Source: Bimastos eiseni
Taxonomy: Eukaryota; Annelida; Clitellata; Crassiclitellata; Lumbricidae
Assembly: GCA_959347315.1 (NCBI GenBank)
Contig: OY365810.1
Span: 24,368,304-24,432,303 of the forward strand
Direction of reading: 5' to 3'
Length of the DNA stretch: 64,000 nt
Shown here piece by piece: positions 11,261 through 23,440 of this stretch. The notes beneath the pieces were generated by a model. The model was not told where the DNA came from. It saw nothing but the letters and a program-made list of their open reading frames with translations, and did not search any database. The position numbers were made by a program, and so were the translations under genes. Each line of letters opens with the position of its first letter. Position 1 is the first letter of the stretch.

Positions 11261-13730
11261 ATAAATACGCTCTGTACAGCCATGTACACGTGTGAAAGGT
11301 CTCTAAAACACGGGATGTGAATATCCATACAAAGCATATGTTGTGTGCTTTAATGCAAGCATCAATTTAAGGAGAGTTATTATAGTTCTACAGCTGCATA
11401 GGTCTGTCTAGGTCCCCCATGTCAGTCGCTGCCTGTCACTTCCTGTGTCTCTTGATGGCGAAAACAGCGGGATACCAGATAAGATCAATGTCGACCCTTT
11501 TCAAAGTCGAATTCATAGAATGAGAGAAAGGAGTTCGTCCGTCTTCTTTCATTGACTAAGTTCCATCAGTCATTAAATTTGATGTTAGGCAAAGCAAGGC
11601 TGGAAAGCGCCAACATAATGCTTAATATGTTTAAGTCATAAGAGACATCAAGAGTGAACGCATAATCTGTGTGGATGGATGCGCGTATAATTATATGTCT
11701 GTATTACTCGCACGTAATTATTTAGGTATTTATATAGCGCTCGTGTTCGATGTGCCCTGCGCTTGGGTAACATGTGGCGCTATAGAAATGTGGAGATCAA
11801 GATCTATATATCTATGTTTGTATGCATGCGAGCCTATTTATGTATGCAAGCTATGTACGTACGTGTGTATATTCACATAAGTCCGTAGGCCCTATGTAGG
11901 GCCTACATGCGTGCAACGCCGTGCACACATGCACTTGCAGCACATAGGCCTATGCAAGGAATCTATATTAGAGGAATGGTCACTCGCAAAATTTCCGTGT
12001 AGGGGCTTAAGCGTCTCACTATTAAACAGAGATGTCGCCCCCATTTTAAATTGTGCTTCTATTTTAAAATATAATGTATTAAGCCCTCCAAAATATTTTT
12101 TCCATTCTGCTTACATAGTTATTCGTCAATTTTCCTTCATTACTAAAAGTTAACGAATCAGCTTGTTATGTCAACTAGATGTGAAAATTCATGTTCCCAT
12201 TATCGCCCAAAACTAGTGACATGACGTTACAAAGGGACTTTCCAGTCCAATGCATATTTTTCTTGGCGTGTATGTAATACTATGTATGTTTGTGTGTACG
12301 TGTGCTCATTTGTATATGTTTGCCTTTATGAATGCATGGATATATGCGTGCGTGCGTGCGTGCATGCCTGCGTGGTTTATTACTGTCATCGATGCACTTG
12401 GAGAATAAGAAAAGATGTGAGATGCGTTGGATTGCTGACGTCAAAGGCTAGCTGAGTCTGCTCTATAGATAATTTATCTATTATAGTTGACAGGTATCTT
12501 CTGATCTATCGTTCATGTACATTGTTCACGTACATGAAATTATTGCGCTGCATTGAAGAATTAGGAATTTATGACAGACGATAATATGAATGTTATTGTG
12601 ATTCTGCGTCTCTCAATGTCAATGAATCCGGGTCTCACCTTGTGTTGCATGTGTGTCTAATCATACCCTTTTGCAGATTCAAGTCTCAGACAAATTTTAC
12701 GATGTTGTTGCGACATTTTACTTAGCTCTTGTTAAAAGCGCTGATGACCATTTCTCCTAGTGCAGGGTACGACCTCTATTGGCCTGTACTTCATGGTTTA
12801 TTGTCATGTAGCGTGGGTCTAATGATCGTCTATAGCCTTAGTCTGTAGTACGTATTAGTCATAGACAAGTATAGGCTGTTACCAACACTAGCGCCGGCGA
12901 ATAAGCTGGTCTCCCTGACGTGGCCTTTTTGGGCGCTGACATTTTTTTAAAGATTTACATTACAGTATATTTCTGCAACCATAGAAGTAACTAGGATATA
13001 ATGTAGCGACCTTTTTAAACTAATGCAGCCTCACTGTCATTGTTCCCTAATAATTTCCGTTTAATTTCAAACTGACAAACTGCAGTATCATTACAAGTAC
13101 AATACGAACGAATGATGACAAATTATTACAAAAGTCGAAATTAACGCCGCCACGCATGGCGCTTATTACGTTATACATCTCATTTTTAACAAACGCCGCC
13201 GCCTAGCGAAAGAAGGAAACAAATTAGCCTTGCGGGGATACCGAGTGTCGAATTCTTTTCCTCAGCTCTGCGTCCAAGTGTGTTTCCCATTACCCTACGG
13301 CCCCCTTCCCTAATCTCAAAATGAAATTATGCAGCCAGATAAAGCTGCTGTTTTGAGTTATCTGTATGTAGATGGCAGCATATAATGACACTATAAGGAG
13401 CGGCGATCCGGGGGTTGAGGTTGAGGGGGACAAGTCCTCCCCCACCTTTCACAGAGAGGGAACACGTTATACATGTATCCCCTAACATTTTCTACCACTC
13501 TCGAGGGGTTCCCACCCACCTGTCAAACAAGAACGCTGCCTCTGGACTCATCGATGTTTGGGTAAATCTATTATATATTATTACCAGACTATATAGACAC
13601 CCGGCAGTTATTCAAGTGTTCAACTGTTCATTGTCGCCATAATTAAAATTATCATCTACAAAGACTACTCAAATAACGAATAGAATTAATATATATTGTT
13701 TTGCTACATATACACGATTTCAATGCAAAT
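11261..13730. other. Intergenic, no gene recognised
   Basis: AT-rich with scattered TAGGCCTA palindromes and short GTGC/GCGT runs near 12345-12365. Several short frames have no motif. Nothing is called. Confidence 0.45.
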
Positions 13731-14931
13731 GGCATATGCCGGTGTAAAGACTTAAAGTTTACCCCATTTCAGGTTACCCCCAGGGATAATCTGAAATCGA
13801 TTTCAGACTACCCCCTCCGTGTTCACACTACCCCCTCTCTGAATGAGTCAAAATGTTAATTGTTATGCATTCAACTAATGATAACCAGTCTGTTTGATGA
13901 AACACGTAACACATAAAGACGGAAGGCTAGTTTTAACGTGTGAAAAATATATAAAAGTCAAAGAAATGCAAAATCTGTGAAACCAGTAATAGGCTACACG
14001 TGATCAAAATGCATCACATTGTTACATACAAACATAAGATCATAAAGATGTAGCCTAACTGATGAAGAAATTAGTGTAATTACAACATAAATATACAACA
14101 ACTATGGATGTAACTTTTGACTTGATAATTCAATCATCTACTTAACTCATCAAAAGTAACAAGAAGACTTAGCAAATGCTGCAAGTTCAAAGTGGTGTTA
14201 TGCCCTATTTGTGGTCTGATGGTAATTATTCTTTCACTTACTAGTTCCCATCCAATTAGCTGATATCATTTTTGCCCAACCATTATGCCCACTCCTCTTT
14301 CATGCTTGGCTCCATCTGAGTAGTAGATGCTTATTCCTTCAGACACAATATTGCCACTGTAAGTCCATCGCATCTCACTCTGCCCCAATATTTCAAGTTT
14401 GTATTCTTGCATCTCTCTCACCACCTGCGCCAACTTCCCTGTATCATAATGTTTTTACATTCCAGTATCCAACTTTTGCCTTGGTTTTGGTGGTTAAGAT
14501 TTGAGACTTTTGAGTCTTGGCTTCCTTTCGGCTTTCACCACGACCCTTCACAGATGGGTACATGGCCCTCTTATCTCCCGACCAACCTGCCACGACAATG
14601 AGTTTGAGCTTTTCACGTGTCGTTTCTACTGCAAGATGTGGCTCTACCTGGGAGGCCCACAAGCATGCCGCAGAACCCTGCTACTTTTTCCAGGCTTGGG
14701 ACTGACACTGCTGAACTGCAAGGCAGTGGAGTAGTGAGTTACGGGGGGTAACTTGAAATCAATTTCAAGTTACCGGGGGTAGCCTGCGGGTAATCTGAAA
14801 TCGTAAGGGGTAACTTGAAATCGCCTGCAAGTTACCCCGGGGTCACTTGAAATCGATTTCAAGTTACCCCCAAGTTACCTGGGGGTAAGGTGAATGGGGG
14901 GTAATTTGAAATGGCTACACCGGTGCATACT
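13731..14931. mobile_element. Foldback-type element with long inverted ends
   Basis: The left end reads ATGCCGGTGTAAAG, then repeated GTTACCCC blocks and CTGAAATCGATTTCAG. The right end, read from the other strand, is ATGCACCGGTGTAGCC, then TTACCCCC blocks and CTTGAAATCGATTTCAAG. The right arm contains several copies of the palindromic GGTAACTTGAAATCGATTTC type. The total is about 1.2 kb and the interior holds a LINE fragment. A target duplication is not clear. Confidence 0.65.
14130..14735 (-). mobile_element. LINE 5' fragment: endonuclease N-terminus
   Basis: The minus strand encodes KVGYWNVKTL, then after a one-base frameshift DTGKLAQVVREMQEYKLEIL, GQSEMRWTYSGN, IYYSDGAKHERGVGIM. This matches the apurinic-type endonuclease at the start of LINE ORF2 (WNVRTL, E of SEMRW, H..GVGI). 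Stops and frameshifts show decay. Its 5' side carries GTCAGTCCCAAGCCTGG, shared with 6391 and 15371. It lies inside the foldback element. Confidence 0.8.
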
Positions 14932-15370
14932 TATTATCGTATAATAGTGATAAATGAATATTCAGTCTGATTACAGGGTCCCATTAATCTCGTCTTCAGA
15001 CATCTTGCAACGGTCTACAGTCTGGCCATATCGTCTGGCCGCGCGTCAAGTGATTTCTATCTTTGTAAAATCTCGCCGATAAGAATGGACGCACGCGAGG
15101 AGTCAGCCACCGACAGAGATGGATGACTTCCAACACGTACATAAGCTGATGAACCGAGGCTGGCTTTAAGTGCGTGTCTTGTGACATTTAAATTGGAAGT
15201 GAATCGGGCTTAGCTAAGTGCTGCTGATCGATCTGAACGGGTAGCAGCAGCTGGTCTTGTGGTGCGCGGTTCTTTGTTACACGCGGTTAATTGTTGCTTA
15301 GTGGCTTCTGTCTCGCAGTCAATGTCGTCTAGTGAAACTGCGCTGGAAACTCTTCCATTGTTTGCACGCT
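14932..15370. other. Intergenic, no feature recognised
   Basis: Nothing beyond two short minus-strand frames with no recognisable motif. Confidence 0.4.
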
Positions 15371-15470
15371 GACAATGCCAGTCCCAAGCCTGGATGGAGG
15401 AGGAGGGCAATGTTAAGAATCTTTGCTATAACACAGTGTTGTTAAACTTTGACTAACCAAAAACAGCCTT
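15371..15470 (+). mobile_element. LINE 5'-end-like fragment
   Basis: GCCAGTCCCAAGCCTGGATG followed by AGGAGGAGGGCAATGTTAAG and GTGTTGTTAAAC. This is the same block order as at 6391-6470. Confidence 0.5.
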
Positions 15471-15474
15471 CTTT

Positions 15475-15620
15475 TGTCAGATGCACATTTGACAATGTCA
15501 AAGTGCACATTTGAAAATGTCAATTGCACACTCAACAATGTCAATTGCACATTTGACAATGTCAATTGCACACTCGACAATGTCAATTGCACATTTGACA
15601 ATGTCAATTGCACATTTGAC
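15475..15620. repeat. 21-22 bp minisatellite, seven units
   Basis: Units of the type TGTCAATTGCACATTTGACA, partly alternating with a CACACTCGACAA variant. Each unit is itself an imperfect inverted repeat (TGTCAA...TTGACA). Multiples of 21 keep a minus-strand frame open. Not coding. Confidence 0.9.
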
Positions 15621-16262
15621 ATGTGAACTTCTCTCTTTGTGCTAATAAAGACACGATTTTAGGCGCAGCACAGAATCCAATCATCTGGTATACGATAACA
15701 AGGAAGCGATTAGGAAAAGTAGTTCTTTGAAGAGCTGTGCATACATTGTACATGTGATTATGTGATTGGAAACCAATGCAGTGATTGCAGTGAGGGAAGG
15801 ATGCGTTTATCCTGGAACCTGCGGTCTTAGCTGATGATTAGAGGTAGGCCTACAAGTGAGTGGTCTCCCACTCCTACCAGTTATATCCACATATAGAAGA
15901 AACAATCTCAATTCTTCTGACCATGATGCTAGAATTTGGTGGATGCAATACGTTTGTCTTTGGAGTGTAGAAGTCATTCAGAAAATCCTGTCTTTAGATC
16001 GATTTATCTTGCCGCTTTATTCCAAACCCAACCAAAGTATACACAGAGACTCGACACACTGCTACCAATCAGATCGGTCTACAGACTTGCTGACCCGTAA
16101 GGTTAGATTCTGAGTTGGCATCAGGTATATGTCTACCCTGGCATTCCAAGTACTAACAGAGTCTTGCTGTTTAAAGATCCGTGTGCCCGACGGCATACTA
16201 GCCACAGCGCCGGACCCGTGGCATGTATCAAATGCAAATTATCTTCTAGTTTTCATGGGTAT
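15621..16262. other. Intergenic, no feature recognised
   Basis: No convincing exon or repeat. Confidence 0.4.
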
Positions 16263-16335
16263 GCCCTTCTCCTGGAACCAGCGTGTTGGACTGCCAGCCG
16301 AGAGCTCGTGGTTGGTTCAAAGCCAACCATAGGGT
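16263..16335 (+). repeat. tRNA-like SINE remnant
   Basis: GTGTTGGACTGCCAGCCGAG is followed by GTGGTTGGTTCAAAGCCAAC. This has the spacing of an A box and a damaged B box, but no body matching the other SINEs. Confidence 0.35.
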
Positions 16336-17029
16336 AATAATGCATGTATACTTCCAGGTTTCCGCTGCACTAGTACATTTAGATAACTCAGCTGCTATGA
16401 GAAGAACAGGCTGACCGTACACTGTCATTGATAAGACGATGCTGTGAGATATGATAGATTAGAGGAGGCTCTCCAATCTCCATCCGCCCCAATTTGCCGA
16501 AGCTATGAAAACTGAAGTGACCGACAATAATAATTCTTAGTTACGGCTTGCTTGAGTGACTATACTCTCTTCATCTTCTTCTGCTGGCTTTGTCGTGGTT
16601 CCGTCATGGATCTTTGTCATGGATCCGTATCCATTACAAAAGAAGTAGTCTGTCATTGTGTGGCGCAGAATACGTAAATTACATGGAAAATGTGCATACG
16701 TCAAGTATGACTTGCGCACGAAATTATTGGCTGATACGTTCAACAATATAAATGGTAAATCGAATTTCTAAGTTTTGATTTGTTGATAGTTTAGTGAGGC
16801 AGATTGCCACTTAAATATTTTGGCTTTGATTACACTCGCATTAACGAATTGATTCCTGTAATCAGTTGTCATACGAAAATAAATAGTTTTGCCCTCGTAA
16901 TGAGCATCCGTATAGGCCTAATGGTAAGCAGCTGTAGATGATGAGTCACCGAGACCTGTTCTGTCTGAACTACACTAATATCCAACGTCTTTCTGCAACC
17001 AACAGTTGCCCATGGGGAGGGGCTAGCCG
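16336..17029. other. Intergenic, no feature recognised
   Basis: Only short frames without motifs. Confidence 0.4.
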
Positions 17030-17135
17030 AATGCATGGAGCATTCAACTTGTAATGTAAAGAGTAGGGGTTCGAATCGCCTCCGCTGATACTGATCCTGC
17101 TTTAAGGGCAAGTCCTCCATGCACAATTACTCAGA
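17030..17135 (+). mobile_element. SINE family A fragment
   Basis: The B box GGGGTTCGAATCGCC is followed by GGGCAAGTCCTCCATGCACA and ATTACTCAGACTC, corresponding to the body of the SINEs at 2238 and 31580. It is followed directly by a (TA)n run (17143-17177), the usual kind of 3' tail. Confidence 0.6.
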
Positions 17136-17143
17136 CTCATCGA

Positions 17144-17179
<36 letters not shown>

Positions 17180-17310
17180 TGTGGTCGAGTGTGCAAAGAG
17201 TGTGCTTCTATCCTCCCCGAAGTCATAGTAGCAACTTCCTCCATCTCCCCTACCTTCCCTTTGATAGGCCTTCTCTCAATGAAATCTCACCATCCAACCA
17301 ACACTTTCTT

Positions 17311-17339
17311 GGGGGGGGGGGAGGGGGTGGGGGGGGGAG
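17311..17339. repeat. Poly-G tract
   Basis: Two G-runs separated by single A or T bases (29 bp). Such runs are prone to length change and sequencing error. Confidence 0.85.
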
Positions 17340-18038
17340 CAGTTGTTCCAAAGTTTCCATATCGTACAATTATATAAATGTGTAAATTTTACATCGGAAA
17401 TAGATCCATATAAAAATGCAACTCAGTCACGACCTTGTCTTTTTGAGTTTTGGTTCTCGTTCGGTGATTTTCGCCTCTGGGATTTGTGGCCTTTGGTATT
17501 GGCCTCGTGATCTTTAGCCTTGATTATATGGCCTTTGACCTTGGCTGCGTGGCTTTTGGCATTGACTTCGTGGCCTTTTAGCCTTGGCTTCGTGGTACTG
17601 TTCTTCGTGTCATTCCTTGTAATCTTGGATTCTTTGATTTTGTTTTATGCGCCTAGTGATTTATTGTCTTGGCTTTTGTAAGGTTTCCCGTGCATCTTAC
17701 GCAGATTGAAGACTCACGTCTTGGGGCTTAGGCCTCGACTCAATGGGCTAGGCCTCAACGGTTCGTAGCGGGTTAGAAGAAAACAGAGCTTAAAAGTGAA
17801 CGTTGCTATTTTACGACTAAAGTATACAAAAAGCAAAACAGAAGACAAATAAACGCGTGTATAATCTGTGAACAAGAAAGAGTTCCAGTCTTTACAAAAC
17901 AGAAAATCAAACTTTATCGCATTTTATCCACATTTGCTGAAGTCAAAGCTGTCATTCTGAATAATATCAAGAAATAATGGCTGCTGCATTCATAGGAGCC
18001 CTTTGGTCTGAGCATCAGGCACAGTATAATGCTACACA
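17340..18038. other. Intergenic, degenerate GGC-CTTGG repeats
   Basis: The stretch 17435-17600 repeats short phrases such as TGGCCTTTGG and TTGGCTTCGTGG without a fixed period. No gene. Confidence 0.4.
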
Positions 18039-18291
18039 CATAGGCGGAGACTTGGTCCTGGGTCGGGAAGGGGAGGTCAGATCGAAAAAAATCGGATTTG
18101 GGAGGAACAGTCGAAACAAAATGAATTTCCAAACGTGGATGAAGCAGAAAAGATAATCACAGGAAAACACATAGAATTTCATAATATGTGGGAAATATTT
18201 ATGAAACATTGGGGGTTATAAGCAGCCCATCCCTCCACCTAAAATTTAGGATGGCACCGCCCCTTCTGTCCCCTCTAAGTCTCCGCCTATG
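18039..18291. mobile_element. 253-bp MITE
   Basis: The left end is CATAGGCGGAGACTTGG, and the right end on the other strand is CATAGGCGGAGACTTAG. Subterminal G-rich and C-rich parts are also complementary. No open frame. The flanks do not show an obvious target duplication, so the superfamily is unassigned. Confidence 0.65.
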
Positions 18292-20099
18292 ACAAAACAT
18301 CGGTAATACATTGCAATAATTAATCAAATAATTTACTTTATGATCTAATGCACATTCGTAATACAATGATATGAAATTTTTACATTTGGTAGAATGCAGG
18401 CTTAAAAACTGACAAAGAAGTTAAACGCGAAACCAATTGGATTTAATAAAAACCCATAAAATTTTGTTTCCCATTGTGCATCGTTTGCAAAGGGATCATT
18501 AAAAAATATACGTACTTATTTAAACGATCCCGTGTGATTACTGCAAGGTTAATTATTGTCAATTAGCAAATTACATTACTATTGTCAGTCAGATGTAAGT
18601 AATCTTAATTTTATTTTGTCTAAGTTGATCTGTCATTTTCGCTACGTCTTGCACGAAAAATCAGTAACAAATAAAAATGATCACTAATAATGACGATGAT
18701 GCTGTTGTTGACGATGATTACAATAATAGTATAATGATAATTATAATAAATAATATAAATAATAATAATAATTAATAATAATAAAAATTTAATAAATGAG
18801 GTTAAGCGTAACATCCATGCCCTGCCATTCCAGCCACCTGCATGTAGTAAAAATGGCTACGGTGGTAGTGTTGCTATTGTTGGTGGTGATGATGAAGAAA
18901 CTGACGACTACGATGATAATAACGGTGATGATGACGACGCTGATAATCTGGCCAAGCCCTGATGAGAATAATACTGCCAGATATAGTTACGACAATGATA
19001 GTAAAAACATAGAGAGGAAGACAAATTTGAGGAGACCCGTTTACAGCAATTCTCAGTTCCCAGTAAGCAGATCGAAGCGGAACGAAAATGATCGCTTACT
19101 AAAAGTTAATCACACCGAAAGTGGATCATAAATGCATTCACACTTGACTCTCTCTCTCACTGTCTCACATCAGGCGTTCTCCTAATTAATTAGCCATATA
19201 ATTCATAATACCCTCAAATCAGTAGAAATCGTTACCCAATATACTGCTTAGACATTCAACAATATTTACACAATGATTTATCAGACGAAAATTAAATTAA
19301 TAGTTATGGTTATTCAAAAAGCTGCATTTAACGTAGTCTATACAGTGGCTTAGTAATGACATCATCGATATTCTTAGCATTTACTTTTGTCCTCCTTGGC
19401 GCCGTCTTTCTGTTCAGTTGTTTCCATCTATTCCTCTTCCCAGCTGCTTCTCTCATTTTCACTCTCTTCTTCCTTTCTTGTCTTTTGTCTGTCTGTCAAC
19501 GTCTTTCTCCTTCCCTCCCTCTTCATCTCCCTCCCTCGTAGTTTTTATCCAATCAGGTATACCAAGGCCTCTCTGCTGTCACTGCCCTTCCCTCTGTTGT
19601 CTCTCTGTATATCTGTCTGTCTATCACCCTCTCTCTTCCTCGTTCCTTCTCAGCCAGACGGCGTAATCACTAGGCCGTACATTCGCCAGAGTCCATGTAT
19701 GCAGGCGATTAATAAATCAGCAGTTTACTGCAGTAGAAACGATGTCGCCGACCGAACAACCGACCGAACAACCGACCGATCGACCGAACAGTCACTGAGT
19801 AACTGACTGCCACATGGCCATCCTTCAAGCGTCGAACCCTCGCAAGGAGGAACTTCAGCGTAAACTCAGTCTCGTGTTGCACGCGAATTACAAATATCGG
19901 TCAGCAGTTAGTGTGCAACATTTACGCGACGCCGAGAGAGAATGTAATAACTGATGAGCAGAGGGACAGAGAAAGAAAGAGCGAGGATGGTGCTGCCACT
20001 CTTTCCTCTCCTCGACTGCATTTGTCGGCATTGAATTGTCTGGAAGAGAGAGAGAGAGACAGGGTCTTCGCCAGTCCGTCCTTCTCCTCTTCTCGACTC
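18292..20099. other. Region downstream of the P450 gene
   Basis: AT-rich DNA with GAT/AAT trinucleotides (18680-18960), a TC-rich tract (19410-19640) and degenerate GACCGAACAACC 12-mers (19750-19795). No gene was recognised. The 3' UTR of the P450 should lie just below 20100 on the minus strand; no close AATAAA was found on that strand. Confidence 0.45.
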
Positions 20100-20258
20100 C
20101 TACTCCTGCATCGTCGTCGTCGTCCTCTTCATCGTCTCTGGTGTCGTCGTTCGATCGACGAATCGAACAGGGACATGTTCTCCAGGGGTCAGCAGAGTGC
20201 GAAGGACTGGCTTCAGTTCGAGTCCAGGATATGGCTCCAGACGGAACTCACGCAGCAC
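20100..20258 (-). CDS. P450 exon 10 (C-terminus)
   Basis: Residues 563-614 and a TAG stop. Acceptor TTTTCGTGAAG, then [27 protein letters not shown], the usual closing beta-strands (…L.P..P..V.F..R). The last 16 residues are Thr-rich. Confidence 0.88.
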   Translation of the reverse strand: MLREFRLEPYPGLELKPVLRTLLTPGEHVPVRFVDRTTTPETMKRTTTTMQE

Positions 20259-21144
20259 CTTCACGAAAACAATACCAACAGAATAAGTCATCGTCATCAT
20301 GACATGGTGGCCGATTGGTTAGAATGATTAGCGTCGCCCTACTCCTTTTTTCAGGCTTAAGACTGGTACCACGAAAGGTCGGCATGTAACGTGGAGGGAA
20401 CGAATTCGAGCCTTGCCTGAAGCAATAACTGTGCAGGGACCTTAAGCAAGTGTTTGTCCATGGCCCAGATATTCTGTCGTATGGTCGTGTGCACTTTTAA
20501 GCTTTGAAAAGAGGACAACGTCGAATACAGTTATATTACATTGTATGGCATAAAGACAGTTGCAGTGTCTTGTATTGTATATAAGGCCATCGTCGTCATC
20601 ATCAATCGTATGGTTGCCATCTAATGGTCATCTAATAAAGCAATCATCTAATGGTCGTCATCTTGTGATTGAACACTAATATATTGTCCTCATCCAATGC
20701 TCCCGCAGTGCATATGCGGTTTACTAAAGTACATACATACTTACTTATTTGTTGCAATATGTAATACTATTCTAAGACAGGCTATGGCCAGAAGGACAGC
20801 TGTGATTTTTATTGCAAATCTCTTAATATTATTACAATTTGCAACAAATGAGTAGATAAGTATGCATGAACTGTCAACTAATTTCCTAGTTCTGAATATG
20901 TCCAGGTGAGAGGAAGACAGGTGAGTCATTGTGAAAGTCTTACTTTGATCAAGGCAATCATCAGCTCCATTTTAGCGACTCGTTGACCTGTAACAGAAAA
21001 CAAGGGATGTGGGTCACGAGTAGCCAATCAGAACAGACGCAGCTAACCATCAATACTTACAGGAGGCCAACCAAAAAAGACATAGGCATACGGACAAAGA
21101 CAGGCAGACTCACAGTCCGGCAGAACCAATAATCGAGAATGCGC

Positions 21145-21182
<38 letters not shown>

Positions 21183-22077
21183 ACAGAGACAGACAAACAG
21201 ACAGACAGAGGGGAGGGACAGAAAAATATAGAGAGAGGTGAATAGAGGCAAACAACTTCACCTGCAGACAAACAGAATCACAGACAGATATGGTAGATGT
21301 GCTTGTTTTCCATCACGCAGAAACGGCATCTATACATCTATTATTGTTCTGTATGGACGTAACCCAAATTTCCTTTATTTGTCCTTCAACTTAAAAGCAT
21401 TATTTAGGCTAGTGAAGACAAGACAGCGCCTTTGTGGCCTGACATAACGACGCTATATGGAGTGTCAACAAGACGAACTGAAAACTTATGGATGAGAGAG
21501 CGATACACAATGAAAGACGTTTCCAACCTGCACAGTTTCTCTTGCCGAAGCCAAAAGGTAGGCATGCAAAAGGATGGTGCCTGCTGCCACCGTTGATGCT
21601 GCTGCTGCTGCTGCTGATGTTGTATCCATCGATGCTTGACGATGAAGCTGAATTTGGACAGGCAGATTCTTCCCTCATCCACCTTTCCGGTAGAAACTGA
21701 CTGGCATTTGGGAAGACAGTGTCGTCATGTCCAGAGGCATAATGGTTGACAACGATCAGCGTCTACAAGCAAACGATAGATGTCTCTGCCGTGAAATCCC
21801 TTTTATCAGTCAGTCGCCAATCACTTCACAGGCTAACCAATTTGCTTCTTTTTAATCCCTGTGTTTTACTCGATGTTTTCAACGACAGGCGCTATAAAAT
21901 TTATATCAAAATACCCAATTCGACAATATATAAATATTAATATATATATATATATATGTATATGTTTCATTGACTATATTATATGTAGAAAGAAACCTTC
22001 AGGAATTAGTTTTATTATCATCATCATTGTCGTCGTCGCCGTCGTCGTCGTTGTCGTCGTCATCATCATCATCATCG

Positions 22078-22117
<40 letters not shown>

Positions 22118-23400
22118 TGTCATCATCATCCTTGTCATCGTCGTAATCATCATCATCATTGTCATCGTCGTCGTCATCATCATCATCGTCGTCATCATCG
22201 TCATCATCATCATCGTCATCATCATCATCGTCATCATCATCATCATCACTGTCATAGTCGTCGTCGTCGTCATCGTCGTCATCATCGTCGTCGTCACCAT
22301 CATCATCATAATTGTCATTATCATTATTATGCTTCCCAACGTGATGTCTATTTACATATTATATATAATATATATAGGCCTGTATAAACAGCCCGAAAAA
22401 CGAACGAACAGCCGGCGTCGTCCAACCAGGCACACGCGTAAAATATGTCCCAGTTGCAAATTAATTGACTAGCCATAGTCAACGTTGAAGTTTCAATAGA
22501 AGAAGGGAGTGAAACAGGGAGGAAGAGGGAAACGATGGAGAGAGGGAACGGAGGAGGGAGAGAGTGGAGGGAGTACACAAGGAACGAAGGCTGAGTGCGG
22601 CGGTTGAGAATGCGATTTTTTCGAGGGTCGCAGTTTCCCGTGATTTATGAACTTCTGCTCTGGCCTGTTTATGGACAAAAGACCGTTTTTAAACAACGTA
22701 TCCACGCTACACACACTGCATGGCACACATCACATGCGTATATACAGATAATATATATATATATATATATTATACGTATACACATACTTATATTGCATAT
22801 AAGCATTAAAGTTTTGCCATGAACTCGCGTTGACCTGGGCTATATTCAAACTCTTTAGTGTAGATCTGAGAGAGCGACGAATGATAAATCAAATTCCGAA
22901 GCGACGTTTACTGGCCGTATAGTCTAGGCCTAACTGCATGGTAGGTCTATCTGGTGGGCCTGATCATTGTGGGATACGAGTGGTAGAAGCACACGGACAG
23001 TGGGACATCGGAGACGTTGAACGAGGCAGACGGATAGACGGACGCATAGTGGAGCCGTCCTGGCATCTTCAAACACAGCGTGAGGCTGCAACTCCCTCCA
23101 ATGCTGCGTCTTCTTCTCAATGTCGAATTTGATGGATCGATATGCACCCAAAGTGTGGGAGAACACCACTGATCTTTCCGTTCATCTCTCATATCAAATA
23201 TACAAGTATACAAGCTAAGAATCTGGTTGTTGAATTCGGCAAAGAACTAAAGAGGAGTCCCTGTCAATTTTCTTCTGGGAAGGACGGAAATTCACAGAAT
23301 GCCAACGGGATTCCTTCAATGTAGAGCAGTAAGATTCACGTAGACTAGTGCTGCTGGCAAAGTCCTCCTGATTTTCGTTTCCTCTTTTGTTTTTTTCTCT

Positions 23401-23440
<40 letters not shown>

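Noticed and set aside
22930..23213. Minus-strand frames that might be a P450 exon
   Set aside because: No RLxPV or PKG pattern and no splice sites in the needed phase.
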